A stretch of DNA of 64,000 nucleotides from positions 62,001 through 126,000 of the forward strand of contig JACKJI010000002.1 of assembly GCA_020638035.1 (NCBI GenBank), in the 5' to 3' direction. Source of the stretch: Hyphomicrobiaceae bacterium. Its GTDB lineage: Bacteria; Pseudomonadota; Alphaproteobacteria; Rhizobiales; Hyphomicrobiaceae. The notes beneath the pieces are model-generated. The model was not told the origin of the DNA. It did not search any database and saw nothing but the letters and a program-made list of their open reading frames with translations. The translations under genes and the position numbers were made by a program. This document shows positions 35,546-43,958 of this stretch, piece by piece (the stretch's first letter is position 1; every line of letters begins with the position of its first letter).

Positions 35546-35782
35546 CTACTGGACGGGATCGTCCTTTTCGATGACGCCGCCCAGCGCCCAACCGATCACC
35601 CAGCCCAGAATGAGGCCAACGAGATTAACGGCCATGTAGACGAGAGCATGGAGGTCAGCGACGCTATCGGGACTTTCAAAAGTGTACTGGCGCACGACCC
35701 AGCTTGCGACAGGCGAACTCACGTAGATCGTGACGGCTAGCGCGACCGCGACGGCGACGATCATGGCGATGAGATAGCGCAC
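35546..35782 (-). CDS. Small two-span membrane protein
   Basis: A 78-residue protein from GTG at 35782, which has GGAGAGG at ideal distance. Two hydrophobic segments (residues about 4-22 and 49-68) flank a short periplasmic loop; the C-terminus is acidic (GGVIEKDDPVQ). It follows the Tae4-like gene by 80 bases in the same direction. No named family recognised. An immunity or antitoxin role is only a positional guess, since known Tai4 proteins are soluble periplasmic proteins with signal peptides. Confidence 0.65.
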   Translation of the reverse strand: MRYLIAMIVAVAVALAVTIYVSSPVASWVVRQYTFESPDSVADLHALVYMAVNLVGLILGWVIGWALGGVIEKDDPVQ

Positions 35783-35861
35783 GGGAACCTCTCCCAGGGT
35801 CTGCATTGCGGGGCGCACGGTGCATGCGGCAGCCGCATCGTTAACGCTACGGCCAATATCG

Positions 35862-36407
35862 CTACTTCACTTCCCAGAACCAGATCTCGCCGGCTTCCGC
35901 GTAGTTGGAGTAGTAGCCGAGCCACGAGAACCACTCGATCAGCCATTTGGTCGTGGAGCGATAGCCGTTCCAGGCATCGATGTGATCGCCCGTGGCACGA
36001 TCCCGGTCCGTCGAGCGACGCCAATAGTCCTGCACATAGATGACGCCGGTGCGCCCGAACAGCTTCGGATAGAAGTGCGCCGCTTCCGTTCCGGTGATTT
36101 TCTCGATGGGACCAAACCCGGGCAGCTTGGCGCGCGCTATCGTATTGGCGAGTTGGTTTGCGTTGATGAAGTGCATGTCGGAGCGCGGATGCACGGAGCA
36201 GTGTGCGCAGCCGGGCAGTTGTTCAGCGGTGACCCCCGCGCGGCGCAATGCAGTTCCCATGCGGATCGCGCACTGGTTGGCGAACACAGGGTATCCCTTT
36301 TTGATCTCCTTGCCTTCGAGATTGACAAGATCGCCAGGTGCGATGCACGGCGTTGTCACGCTCTCGCTGGTGGGGTGGCCGCGCCAGATATCGCGAAACA
36401 AAACCAT
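35862..36407 (-). CDS. Tae4-like peptidoglycan amidase (NlpC/P60-type fold)
   Basis: A 181-residue protein, started at 36407 with GGGAG eight bases upstream. Catalytic Cys46 is in FANQCAIRMGTALRRAGV, matching the Tae4 family signature. The His/Asp partner is in GDHIDAWNGYRS (H142, D144). The family cleaves the D-Glu/mDAP bond of peptidoglycan stems and is typically delivered by type VI secretion. No signal peptide, no type VI genes and no typical Tai4 immunity gene are visible. Alternatives are a self-lysis enzyme or an effector delivered by a remote system. Confidence 0.8.
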   Translation of the reverse strand: MVLFRDIWRGHPTSESVTTPCIAPGDLVNLEGKEIKKGYPVFANQCAIRMGTALRRAGVTAEQLPGCAHCSVHPRSDMHFINANQLANTIARAKLPGFGPIEKITGTEAAHFYPKLFGRTGVIYVQDYWRRSTDRDRATGDHIDAWNGYRSTTKWLIEWFSWLGYYSNYAEAGEIWFWEVK

Positions 36408-36558
36408 GACCGAAACTCCCGGGCCCAAGGGCAGCACTGCGCAAGCGGAAAAGGCTGTTGCATCTTAGCGATGGATATGGCGGCAGCAAGACCGTGGCCA
36501 CTAGGGACCGGGTGAGAGTGGCGTGGCAGCAATCGGCGTGCCGCTATGGCAACATGTC

Positions 36559-37872
36559 TCAGCCGCCGCGTTTTTTCCTGAGGCCATCCCAATAAGCGAG
36601 ACGCTTCTTCAGCTCGCGCTCGAAGCCGCGCTCAGGGGGAGCGTAGAACTGCGGACGGCGCTTCAACTCATCGGGAAAGTAATTCTGGCCCGAGAATCCC
36701 TCCGGCGCGTCGTGGTCATACTCGTAGCCCTCGCCGTAGCCTTCGCTTTCCATCAGCTTCGTGGGCGCGTTAAGGATGATCTTGGGCGGCGCCAGGCTGC
36801 CGTGCTCCTTTGCCGCTCGCATGGCGGCCTTGTAAGCGACATAGGCGCCATTCGACTTGGGAGCGGTGGCGAGATAGATCGTCGCTTGCGCCAAGGCCAG
36901 CTCGCCTTCGGGGCTGCCTAGGAAATCGAACGTGTCCTTGGCGGCCAGTGCCTGGACGACGGCGTTGGGATCAGCAAGGCCGATGTCTTCCACCGCCATG
37001 CGCACGAGGCGTCGGGCGATGAACAATCGATCCTCACCACCTTCGAGCATGCGGCAGAGCCAGTAGAGCGCGGCGTCGGGGTCCGATCCGCGCACCGACT
37101 TGTGCAGCGCGCTAATCAGGTTGTAGTGCCCGTCGCGACCCTTGTCGTAGAGCGGTGCGCGGCGTTGTACGAGCTTCACGAGGGCGTCACGATCGATAAG
37201 CCCCGTACCGTCAGTTATGGCCGAGAAGATTTCTTCGACGAGGTTGATGATTGTGCGGCCGTCGCCGTCTGCCATGCTCATCAAGGCCGCACGTGCATCA
37301 TTGTCGAGTGGAAGCTTGCGGCCTTCTTCGGTCTCGGCGCGCTCGATGAGATCGGATAGCGCCTTGTCGTCATGGCGATTGAAGACGAGGACGACGGCGC
37401 GCGACAGGATGGCTGCATTGAGTTCGAAGGACGGATTTTCCGTCGTGGCGCCGACGAGCGTGATGGTGCCGTCTTCCATATGGGGCAGGAAGCTATCCTG
37501 CTGGGCGCGGTTGAAGCGATGTATCTCGTCGACAAAGAGCAGCGTGCCCTTGCCCTGCTCCCGCCTGAGCTTGGCGCGATCGAACACCTTGCGCAGGTCT
37601 TGCACGCCCGAAAAGATTGCCGAGATCTGCTCGAATTCCAGATCCGTCTCGCGCGCGAGCAGGCGTGCCACCGTCGTCTTGCCGGATCCCGGCGGGCCCC
37701 ACAGGATCATCGAGGCGATGCGCCCGCTTTTAAGCATTCGGGTCAGCGTACCATCGGGACCGACGATGTGATCCTGACCGACCACCTCGGCGAGGGATTG
37801 AGGGCGCAGCCGGTCGGCCAGGGGGCGCGGGGCACCCTTCTCCAGTCCGGCGGCTTCGAACAGATTGCTCAT
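36559..37872 (-). CDS. rarA: Replication-associated recombination ATPase RarA (MgsA)
   Basis: The 437-residue AAA+ protein has Walker A GPPGSGKTT at residues 59-67, Walker B TLLFVDEIHRF, sensor motif GATTENPSFELNAAILSR and the conserved MLEGGEDRLFIARRLVRMAVEDIG region. RarA acts at stalled replication forks. Start at 37872 (MSNLFEAAG) overlaps the upstream gene stop by ATGA. Family length is normal. Confidence 0.96.
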   Translation of the reverse strand: MSNLFEAAGLEKGAPRPLADRLRPQSLAEVVGQDHIVGPDGTLTRMLKSGRIASMILWGPPGSGKTTVARLLARETDLEFEQISAIFSGVQDLRKVFDRAKLRREQGKGTLLFVDEIHRFNRAQQDSFLPHMEDGTITLVGATTENPSFELNAAILSRAVVLVFNRHDDKALSDLIERAETEEGRKLPLDNDARAALMSMADGDGRTIINLVEEIFSAITDGTGLIDRDALVKLVQRRAPLYDKGRDGHYNLISALHKSVRGSDPDAALYWLCRMLEGGEDRLFIARRLVRMAVEDIGLADPNAVVQALAAKDTFDFLGSPEGELALAQATIYLATAPKSNGAYVAYKAAMRAAKEHGSLAPPKIILNAPTKLMESEGYGEGYEYDHDAPEGFSGQNYFPDELKRRPQFYAPPERGFERELKKRLAYWDGLRKKRGG

Positions 37873-38276
37873 TTCCCTCGCTCCGACACCGTGGCGCGGG
37901 AGAATAGCGGCACCAGAGCGAAAACGACATAGAGTGCGATCGCCGCCCGGCCTTCCGGGGTGTCGAAATGGCGCAACCATTGCCCAAGTGACCAGCCACG
38001 CAAGAGCTGCGCGGCAGCGGCCTCGAAGACGAGAAGGAGGGCAAGTGCGGCAAACCCCATTGCGGCGTGGCGTGCCACGCCCTCACCCAGGCCGGCCCAG
38101 CGCGCCGTCCGAGGCGCCAGATAGATCATGGCCGCCAGTATGATTGGCGCTTCCAGCAGAATGGCACCGAGGCCGCCCGCCCAGGGCTTCACCAGCAGCT
38201 CCCGGACCGACCCTAGAACAGCGCCTGCAGCGAAAACCGACGCAAAGTAGAAGATTGCCGCCTTCAGCCAATCCAT
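37869..38276 (-). CDS. Four-span membrane protein of unknown function
   Basis: A 135-residue protein with about four hydrophobic segments (residues 5-24, 38-54, 71-90 and 111-127) and a Gly/Arg-containing N-terminal loop. No catalytic motif is apparent. It overlaps rarA by four bases, so both are probably translated together, and it follows the Do-like protease gene by 25 bases. Similar small membrane proteins occur beside rarA in related bacteria; function unknown. Confidence 0.78.
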   Translation of the reverse strand: MDWLKAAIFYFASVFAAGAVLGSVRELLVKPWAGGLGAILLEAPIILAAMIYLAPRTARWAGLGEGVARHAAMGFAALALLLVFEAAAAQLLRGWSLGQWLRHFDTPEGRAAIALYVVFALVPLFSRATVSERGK

Positions 38277-38301
38277 AACAGACCCGCTAGAGCCGCACGC
38301 G

Positions 38302-39753
38302 TCAGCCCGGCACCTGGAGGTTCAACAAGCGACCTCCCCGCTTGATGCCGATCACCCAAACCTGGGTGGGGACCGCGAGCGTGCTTTCGAGATCGCGGAT
38401 CGATGAGATCCGGCGCTCCTGCAACGAGACGATAACGTCACCGGGCCGGAAGCGGAGGCGCGCGGCATAGCTGCGCGGGCGCACGGACAGTATGGCGACG
38501 CCCTCGGGCTCATCAATGCCAAGCTCATCGGCGATGCCGGGCAGCAGATTGGTGACGCGCGTTCCGTCGAAAGGATGGTTGCCCGACAGGTTGCGGACGT
38601 CGTCTGGTCCAGGTGCCGGAGGCTCGGCGAGTGGCACTCTGACGCTGGCGATGCGCCCCTTGCGCATCACGCTCAGCTCCGCCGCGTTGCCGATGCCGCG
38701 TGTGGTCAATCGATAGAGCGCTGAGCGTGCATCGGCGACCTCGAAGCCGTCAACTCGGGTAATCACATCGCCTGCCTCGAGGCCCGCCTTGGCGGCCGGG
38801 CCATTGGCATCCAGGCGCGCAACGAGTGCACCACTGACCCGGTTGAGACCGAGGCCATCGGCCAGTTCGCGCGTCAAATCCTCAAGGCGCGCACCGATCC
38901 AGGGTTGGGCGACGCGGCGCCCGGTGAGCGCGCTGTCGACATAGAGGCGGACGAGATTGGACGGGATCGCGAAGCCGATACCGACCGATCCGCCGGAGCG
39001 CGAATAGATCAGGGTGTTGATACCGACGAGCTTGCCGGCAACATCCACCAGCGCACCACCCGAATTGCCCGGGTTGATTGCGGCATCGGTCTGGATGAAG
39101 ACCGAGGAATTCCCCTTGCCGATACCGGAGCGGGCAAGCGCGGAAACAATACCGCTTGTCACCGTCTGGCCGACACCGAAGGGATTGCCTATCGCCAGCA
39201 CGAGATCGCCGACCTCGAGGTTGTCGGAATCCTCGAACTCCAGATACTCGAAGCGTTGCTTTCCGCCCTCGATGCGGAGCACGGCAACGTCGGACTTCTC
39301 GTCACGCAAGAGGATCTTCGCATCGAACTCGCGTTTGTCGGCCAGGGCAACGCGGATCTCCGTCTCACCGCGCGCCTTCACAACGTGAGCGTTGGTGACG
39401 ACAATTCCATCGGGGCTGACGATGACGCCCGAGCCAAGCGAACGCTGCACGCGTTCCTGCGGCATGCCGAAATTTTCGCCGAAGAATCGTTCGAAGAACG
39501 GGTCGCCAGCGAAGGGCGAGGTAAAGGTCGTGACGCGGCTCGAGACATAGACGTTGACGACGGCCGGAGCGGTCTTGCGCACCACGGGAGCGAAGGAATA
39601 CTGCACCATCTGGCGTGACGAGGGCACCTCGCGGCGCTGCGCATCGGCGACGGGCGCCAACAGATAGGCAGCGCTCAGCGCCACCGCCGGCACACCAAGC
39701 ATGGCGGCAAAGACCCGGAGCCTTTTGCTTCGAGGGCGGTTGAGGGACATCAT
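38302..39753 (-). CDS. Periplasmic Do-like serine protease (DegP/DegQ family)
   Basis: A 483-residue exported protease. Signal peptide to about residue 38; trypsin-like domain with catalytic H123 (NAHVV), D155 (EKSDVAVLRI) and S231 (GNSGGAL); then two PDZ domains starting near residues 270 and 390. It degrades or refolds damaged periplasmic proteins. In many alphaproteobacteria it follows rplQ; here about 3.6 kb of other genes separate the two. The second PDZ is shorter than in E. coli DegP, closer to DegQ/DegS forms. Confidence 0.94.
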   Translation of the reverse strand: MMSLNRPRSKRLRVFAAMLGVPAVALSAAYLLAPVADAQRREVPSSRQMVQYSFAPVVRKTAPAVVNVYVSSRVTTFTSPFAGDPFFERFFGENFGMPQERVQRSLGSGVIVSPDGIVVTNAHVVKARGETEIRVALADKREFDAKILLRDEKSDVAVLRIEGGKQRFEYLEFEDSDNLEVGDLVLAIGNPFGVGQTVTSGIVSALARSGIGKGNSSVFIQTDAAINPGNSGGALVDVAGKLVGINTLIYSRSGGSVGIGFAIPSNLVRLYVDSALTGRRVAQPWIGARLEDLTRELADGLGLNRVSGALVARLDANGPAAKAGLEAGDVITRVDGFEVADARSALYRLTTRGIGNAAELSVMRKGRIASVRVPLAEPPAPGPDDVRNLSGNHPFDGTRVTNLLPGIADELGIDEPEGVAILSVRPRSYAARLRFRPGDVIVSLQERRISSIRDLESTLAVPTQVWVIGIKRGGRLLNLQVPG

Positions 39754-40049
39754 TCACTCCTTTGCTCGTCCACGCCGGTTCCGGCCTAGAGTCTGGGTCG
39801 CCCGAGATGGAAGCGCTTGTGCGTCCTGCAACGGCGCTAATCTGGCCCTCAGCCAAGAGATGAGAGCTCGCCGAATTTCACCAAACCAGTCCACCGCGGC
39901 CCGACCTGCTCCAGCGCGCTCGCGCCATCCGTGTTCATCGGCCGACCGAAGGGTGGAATTTGGGCATTAGCGACCAAAAGGCGGTGGCGACGCCTCCTCG
40001 CCATATGCGCCCTGCCGTCCCAAGCGGCAAGTGTCTCATGCGCTAGGCG

Positions 40050-40643
40050 TCAGCGTTTGTTGGCCTTGGACCAGATGAACCAGGCGATGAACCAGAACAC
40101 CGGCAGCGCCGGCGTAAAGATCAGGCCAAGGACGAAGAACACGATCGCGGCCTGAGGAATCTTGCCGATCTTTTTTGCGGCCTCGCCGAACGTCTTTTCC
40201 AGATCGAATGATGGCATGCCCCCGCCGGGCCGGCCCGAGTTCGTCTGTGTCTGCGGTGCCGATTGCGGGGCAGACGGTTGGGACGATTGCGAGGTGCTCC
40301 AGCCGCCTCTCGGCTGCACGGGAGCGGACTGCTTGCGCGAAGCAGTAGATCCGCGTGCCTCCCGCCGCTGAGCGACCACGCGATCCTTGCGCCCCTGCTT
40401 CTCCTCCGCCATGCGCACCGCGCGCTCGGCCTCGACGAAAAAGGTTCGGCGAACCTCTTCGTAATTGGGAATCCTGCGCGCCTCCACCCACTCGTCCATA
40501 CCCTCGCGCCAAACCCGGTCTGAGGGCTTGATGCGGCCACGACCAATTTCCTGGCGCATCTGCAAGTCCGACAACGGTCCCTGGCCGCCGCCATCTTCAT
40601 GTGAGACGTACCAGCCGGTCGGTTGTGCTGCATCGCTGGCCAT
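40050..40643 (-). CDS. GYF_2 (DUF4339) domain membrane protein
   Basis: A 197-residue protein with an N-terminal GYF_2 domain (GWYVSHEDGGGQGPLSDLQMRQEIGRGRIKPSDRVWREGMDEWVEA), a charged coil, a Ser/Gln/Pro-rich spacer and two C-terminal hydrophobic segments. GYF_2 is thought to bind proline-rich peptides. The two hydrophobic segments suggest a cytoplasmic head on the inner membrane. Function unknown. Confidence 0.82.
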   Translation of the reverse strand: MASDAAQPTGWYVSHEDGGGQGPLSDLQMRQEIGRGRIKPSDRVWREGMDEWVEARRIPNYEEVRRTFFVEAERAVRMAEEKQGRKDRVVAQRREARGSTASRKQSAPVQPRGGWSTSQSSQPSAPQSAPQTQTNSGRPGGGMPSFDLEKTFGEAAKKIGKIPQAAIVFFVLGLIFTPALPVFWFIAWFIWSKANKR

Positions 40644-40761
40644 GTGCCGGTCCCGAATCGCTCCATCAATCGCAACAAAGCGTAGTTGCCAGGCTGGGCT
40701 GTGGCAAATCCGGCATTCTCTACCACCGGTTTCCCGTGTGGCGATCAGCCTGCGCCTGGCG

Positions 40762-41787
40762 TCAGATCACCTTCAGCTTGCGCAGGCTACGCGCGGCCGC
40801 AGCGATCGCCTCTTCAGGCGGGCGGAATGTATGGCCCAGCACGGTGCGGGCCTTGGTATTGTCACAGCGCCGCACGACTCCCAACTCGGGAAGTACTGAG
40901 CGCAGACGCTTGTCGAAGACGGCTAGTGCGCGGACCATCAAATCCGGCATCTCGAACTTCGGCACCTTGCCCTTGAGGTCGGGTAGCTCGTCGGCAATAC
41001 AACGGCCGATCCCGAACAGACTGGCGCTGCCTTCGGTGGCGAGAAATCGCTCGCCCGCCGCGGCCGGATGCGTCATCGCCTTGACGTGGATGGCGGCGAC
41101 GTCGCGAACGTCGACCACGGGGAACTCGACACGCGGTGCGGCGGGATAGGCGCCCTTGCCCATCAGTTGCAGGACTTCGAGCGAGGTGGACAGATCGGGA
41201 TCGAGAGCGGGCCCCTGCACGAAACCTGGGTTGACCACGACCAGTTCGGGCGCGTTCTGCGTCTTCGCCACATAGTCCCAGGTTGCCTTCTCGGCGAGCG
41301 TCTTGGAGGCAATGTAGGGCGTGATGTCGGTGCGTGATGTGTCGGTCCAGTCGGATTCTGTATAGATGTGCCCGTGAGGGAGGCCTGAGCCGTACATGAC
41401 GGCGACGGTCGAGGACGTCAGCACGACGCGCTCGATGCCAGCCTTGGTCGCGGCTGTGAGCGCGCGCAAGGCCCCGCCGCGGGCCGGAGCGATCAGCTCC
41501 TCGCGCGAGTTGGGCTGCGTGATCGGAAACGGCGAGGCGACGTGCAGCATGTAGCGGCAGCCCTGCGCCGCGGCAGCCCAGCCCTCGTCCTTCAGAAGAT
41601 CAGCAGCGACGATCTCGATGCCGCTGGCCTCCACACCGGCGCGCGCCACCGCGCGCTTGACGTTCTCGGCGGACCTTACCGGATCGCGCACCGTGCCACG
41701 CACGCGGTAGCCGTTGCGCAACAGCTCGGCGATGCAGTGCTTGGCAATGAAACCCGTCGCACCCGTGACGAGGACGGTGTCGGTCAT
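40762..41787 (-). CDS. NAD(P)-dependent epimerase/reductase, dihydroflavonol reductase-like
   Basis: A 341-residue extended short-chain dehydrogenase. Rossmann motif VTGATGFIAKHCIAELL at the N-terminus, active-site pair YIASKTLAE (Tyr-x3-Lys) and the catalytic Ser region LTSSTVAVMYG. The C-terminal substrate domain is like dihydroflavonol-4-reductase/aldehyde reductases. Start at 41787 (MTDTVLV) with GAGG upstream. It is divergent from the arsR gene and shares its operator region. Confidence 0.92.
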   Translation of the reverse strand: MTDTVLVTGATGFIAKHCIAELLRNGYRVRGTVRDPVRSAENVKRAVARAGVEASGIEIVAADLLKDEGWAAAAQGCRYMLHVASPFPITQPNSREELIAPARGGALRALTAATKAGIERVVLTSSTVAVMYGSGLPHGHIYTESDWTDTSRTDITPYIASKTLAEKATWDYVAKTQNAPELVVVNPGFVQGPALDPDLSTSLEVLQLMGKGAYPAAPRVEFPVVDVRDVAAIHVKAMTHPAAAGERFLATEGSASLFGIGRCIADELPDLKGKVPKFEMPDLMVRALAVFDKRLRSVLPELGVVRRCDNTKARTVLGHTFRPPEEAIAAAARSLRKLKVI

Positions 41788-41910
41788 GTGGGCCTCGCGG
41801 GATGTGTTGAGACAGGTGGTAGCCGGCACCTTCGCCTGATTTGGCGCTTCGATCCAGCCGCGGCAATAGGCCGGGCGCACGTGTGATTGACTCGGCTGCT
41901 ACCTGCATAT

Positions 41911-41930
41911 ATATAACATCTCGGTTATAT
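41911..41930. promoter_or_regulatory. Palindromic operator for the ArsR-family regulator
   Basis: ATATAAC and GTTATAT are exact reverse complements separated by six bases. The site ends 17 bases before the arsR start codon and sits between divergent genes, the usual place for an ArsR-type autoregulatory site that may also control the reductase gene. Confidence 0.7.
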
Positions 41931-41947
41931 TTCTATATGGCTATTTT

Positions 41948-42304
41948 ATGAGGCAAGATCAGCTCGACGCGACCTTCGCCGCCCTCGCCGACCCGACGCG
42001 GCGGGCCATTCTGCAGCGGCTTGCCGCGGGAGATGCCACCGTCAAGGAATTGGCCGCGCCATTCGACCTGACGCAGCCAGCGATCTCCAAGCATCTCAAG
42101 GTGCTGGAACACGCGGGGCTCATCTCTCGCGGGCGAGCGCGACAGACACGGCCGTGCCGGCTCGAAGCCACCCGGCTCGAGGCGGCGGCGCAGTGGCTTC
42201 AGGCCTACCGGAACCTGTGGGACGACAGCTTCGACGGCCTCGATGCTCACCTCAAAGGCAAACGCTCGAAGACCGGGAAAGGCAGAACGGATGCAGGCAC
42301 CTGA
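41948..42304 (+). CDS. ArsR-family winged-helix regulator
   Basis: A 118-residue protein with the ArsR helix-turn-helix (FAALADPTRRAILQRLAAGDATVKELA ... TQPAISKHLKVLEHAGLI). It lacks the Cys metal-sensing motif of arsenic sensors, so it belongs to the subgroup paired with SRPBCC proteins. The gene overlaps the next by 14 bases. It probably represses its own operon through the palindrome at 41911-41930. Confidence 0.93.
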   Translation: MRQDQLDATFAALADPTRRAILQRLAAGDATVKELAAPFDLTQPAISKHLKVLEHAGLISRGRARQTRPCRLEATRLEAAAQWLQAYRNLWDDSFDGLDAHLKGKRSKTGKGRTDAGT

Positions 42305-42812
42305 TGGCGGCGCGCGGACGAATGGAACATTCGTGCTGACCCGTACCTTCGCGGCTCCGCGCCGCCGCGTCTGGCAGGCGTGGAGTGAGGCTTGCGAGAT
42401 GCAGACGTGGTGGGGACCGAAAGGTTGCGCCATCGATGTCAGGCGGTTCGAGTTCCGGCCGGGCGGCTTCTTTCACTACGCCATGCAGTTCGCGGACGGA
42501 CCGACGCTGTGGGGACGTTTCCTCTATCGCGAGATCATTGCTGAGCAGCGCATCGCCTGGTTGAACTCGTTCTCCAACGCAGGATGCGGCATTACGCGAG
42601 CGCCATTTGATCCTGCGATCCCGCTCGAGATCCTGAACGAGGTGAGGTTCGATGACGACGGCCCGCGAACGATCGTGACGCTGCGCGCTACTCCGCACGG
42701 CGCGGAGCCGCATGAGACCGCAACGTTCGAGGGCATGTTCGCGTCGCTCGGCGAAGGATACGGCGGCACCTTCGATCGGTTGGAGCAATCATTGGCGACG
42801 GTTCGAGCTTGA
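42291..42812 (+). CDS. SRPBCC/AHSA1-domain protein
   Basis: The 173-residue product from ATG at 42291 has the START-like AHSA1 pattern: TRTFAAPRRRVWQAWSEACEMQTWWGPKGC, DVRRFEFRPGGFFHYAM, and a C-terminal helix ATFEGMFASLGEGYGGTFDRLEQSLA. These proteins bind hydrophobic ligands. It forms the classic ArsR-SRPBCC two-gene unit. The gene ends 45 bases before the next terminator. Confidence 0.92.
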   Translation: MQAPDGGARTNGTFVLTRTFAAPRRRVWQAWSEACEMQTWWGPKGCAIDVRRFEFRPGGFFHYAMQFADGPTLWGRFLYREIIAEQRIAWLNSFSNAGCGITRAPFDPAIPLEILNEVRFDDDGPRTIVTLRATPHGAEPHETATFEGMFASLGEGYGGTFDRLEQSLATVRA

Positions 42813-42857
42813 TCGTCTGAACTTCCGCCATGCCGCGCCGCCGCCGGGCCGAAGAAA

Positions 42858-42888
42858 AACGCCCGGGTGCAGCGCGCATCCGGGCGTT
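42858..42888 (-). terminator. Rho-independent terminator of the 42922 gene
   Basis: A 13-bp stem (one G-T pair) starting AACGCCCGG with a 5-base loop. On the minus strand it follows the stop of the 42922 gene by 34 bases and is followed by a T-rich TTTTTCTTC run. It may also stop the plus-strand SRPBCC transcript. Confidence 0.85.
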
Positions 42889-42921
42889 CCTGAATAGGAT
42901 AAAGAGCATCGCTGCGAACGA

Positions 42922-43161
42922 CTACTCGCCGCCGCCATTGTCCTGGTAGCAGGCGCCGTTCTTGATGTAGTAGCCGCCGGCCACACGCTTGCCGTTGAGA
43001 CAGTAGGACGGGATGTTCTGACGTGGTCCGCCGCAGCGCTTGGCGTAATATTTCTGGCCGCTACGGCAGACGTTGTCCTTGAACGTGCGATTCTTCGCCT
43101 CGGCAACGGTCGGCAGAAGGGCGATCGAGATAGCGACGGAGAGGGCTGCAATTTTGTACAT
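42922..43161 (-). CDS. Small exported cysteine-containing protein
   Basis: A 79-residue product from 43161 (MYKIAALSVAI), with a signal peptide ending near VAEA-KNR. The mature 50-residue part contains four cysteines (VCRSG, RCGG, YCLNG, ACYQ), fitting two disulfides. It has a dedicated terminator and lies between two similar hairpins. No family name known. Possibly a secreted or periplasmic stress protein. Confidence 0.75.
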   Translation of the reverse strand: MYKIAALSVAISIALLPTVAEAKNRTFKDNVCRSGQKYYAKRCGGPRQNIPSYCLNGKRVAGGYYIKNGACYQDNGGGE

Positions 43162-43328
43162 CGGCGGTAGCTCCAAACTGTTGTTGATTGGTCTGCCCCA
43201 AGATGAACACTCTGGCGGTGAACCACACCTGAATCATTCGACCTCAACTGAAGCAATTTGGAAGGCTCAGCCGCTTCCGGTTCTGAACTGACTGGTTGCA
43301 GGACCGCAATCCGTTCGATGCAATGCAA

Positions 43329-43359
43329 AACGCCCGAATGCTGGCTGCATCCGGGCGTT
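43329..43359 (-). terminator. Terminator at the end of the ribosomal super-operon
   Basis: A stem of AACGCCCG with its exact complement CGGGCGTT, extended after one mismatch by four more pairs, and with TTTT on the minus strand. It lies about 40 bases after rplQ. Its arms are nearly identical to the hairpin at 42858-42888. Confidence 0.85.
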
Positions 43360-43396
43360 CGCGTATTCAATCAAGCCGGCTCGTATCGTCGAAGCG

Positions 43397-43825
43397 TCAG
43401 GCCTCGCTCTCCTGCTCGGCAAGCCAGGCTTCGTGACGGGCCTTGTCCTCGGCGCCCTTCACGCTCTCGTCGCGATCGACGAGTTCGATGACGGCACGCG
43501 GGGCACTGTCGCCATAACGGAAGCCAGCCTTCAGGACGCGGGTATAGCCGCCATTGCGCTCTTTGTAGCGCGGGCCCAGAACGTCGAACAGCTTCTTGGT
43601 CATGGCCTCGTCGCGCATGCGCGAGGCGGCGAGGCGGCGCGAGTTCATGTCACCGCGCTTGGCGAGCGTGATGTACTTGTCCATGACGCGCTTCAGGTCC
43701 TTGGCCTTGGGCAGCGTCGTGACGATCTGCTCGTGTTTGATGAGGGCCGCGACCATGTTGGAGAACATCGCCTGGCGGTGGCCGCTGTCGCGCGAAAAGC
43801 GGCGGCCGAGTTTCTTGTGTCGCAT
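43397..43825 (-). CDS. rplQ: 50S ribosomal protein L17
   Basis: A 142-residue L17 with MRHKKLGRRFSRDSGHRQAMFSNM and the VMDKYITLAKRGD region. Last gene of the ribosomal run; it binds 23S rRNA near the exit tunnel. The C-terminal about 20 residues are a charged extension typical of alphaproteobacteria. Terminator follows. Confidence 0.97.
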   Translation of the reverse strand: MRHKKLGRRFSRDSGHRQAMFSNMVAALIKHEQIVTTLPKAKDLKRVMDKYITLAKRGDMNSRRLAASRMRDEAMTKKLFDVLGPRYKERNGGYTRVLKAGFRYGDSAPRAVIELVDRDESVKGAEDKARHEAWLAEQESEA

Positions 43826-43958
43826 TTGTCGTTCACCCTTGCGTTGTGTGTGAGGCCGGGTGAGTACCCGGCTTTGCCCGTGGGAGGTTCTGCGGCCTCA
43901 CCTTGGCGGGCGGTCGACCCCCGCCCGGCCTTAGCCGGGACGAGGAGATTTCAAAAGG

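Noticed and set aside
35862..36407. Part of a type VI secretion locus
   Set aside because: No Hcp, VgrG, Tss or ClpV-type genes lie within the window.
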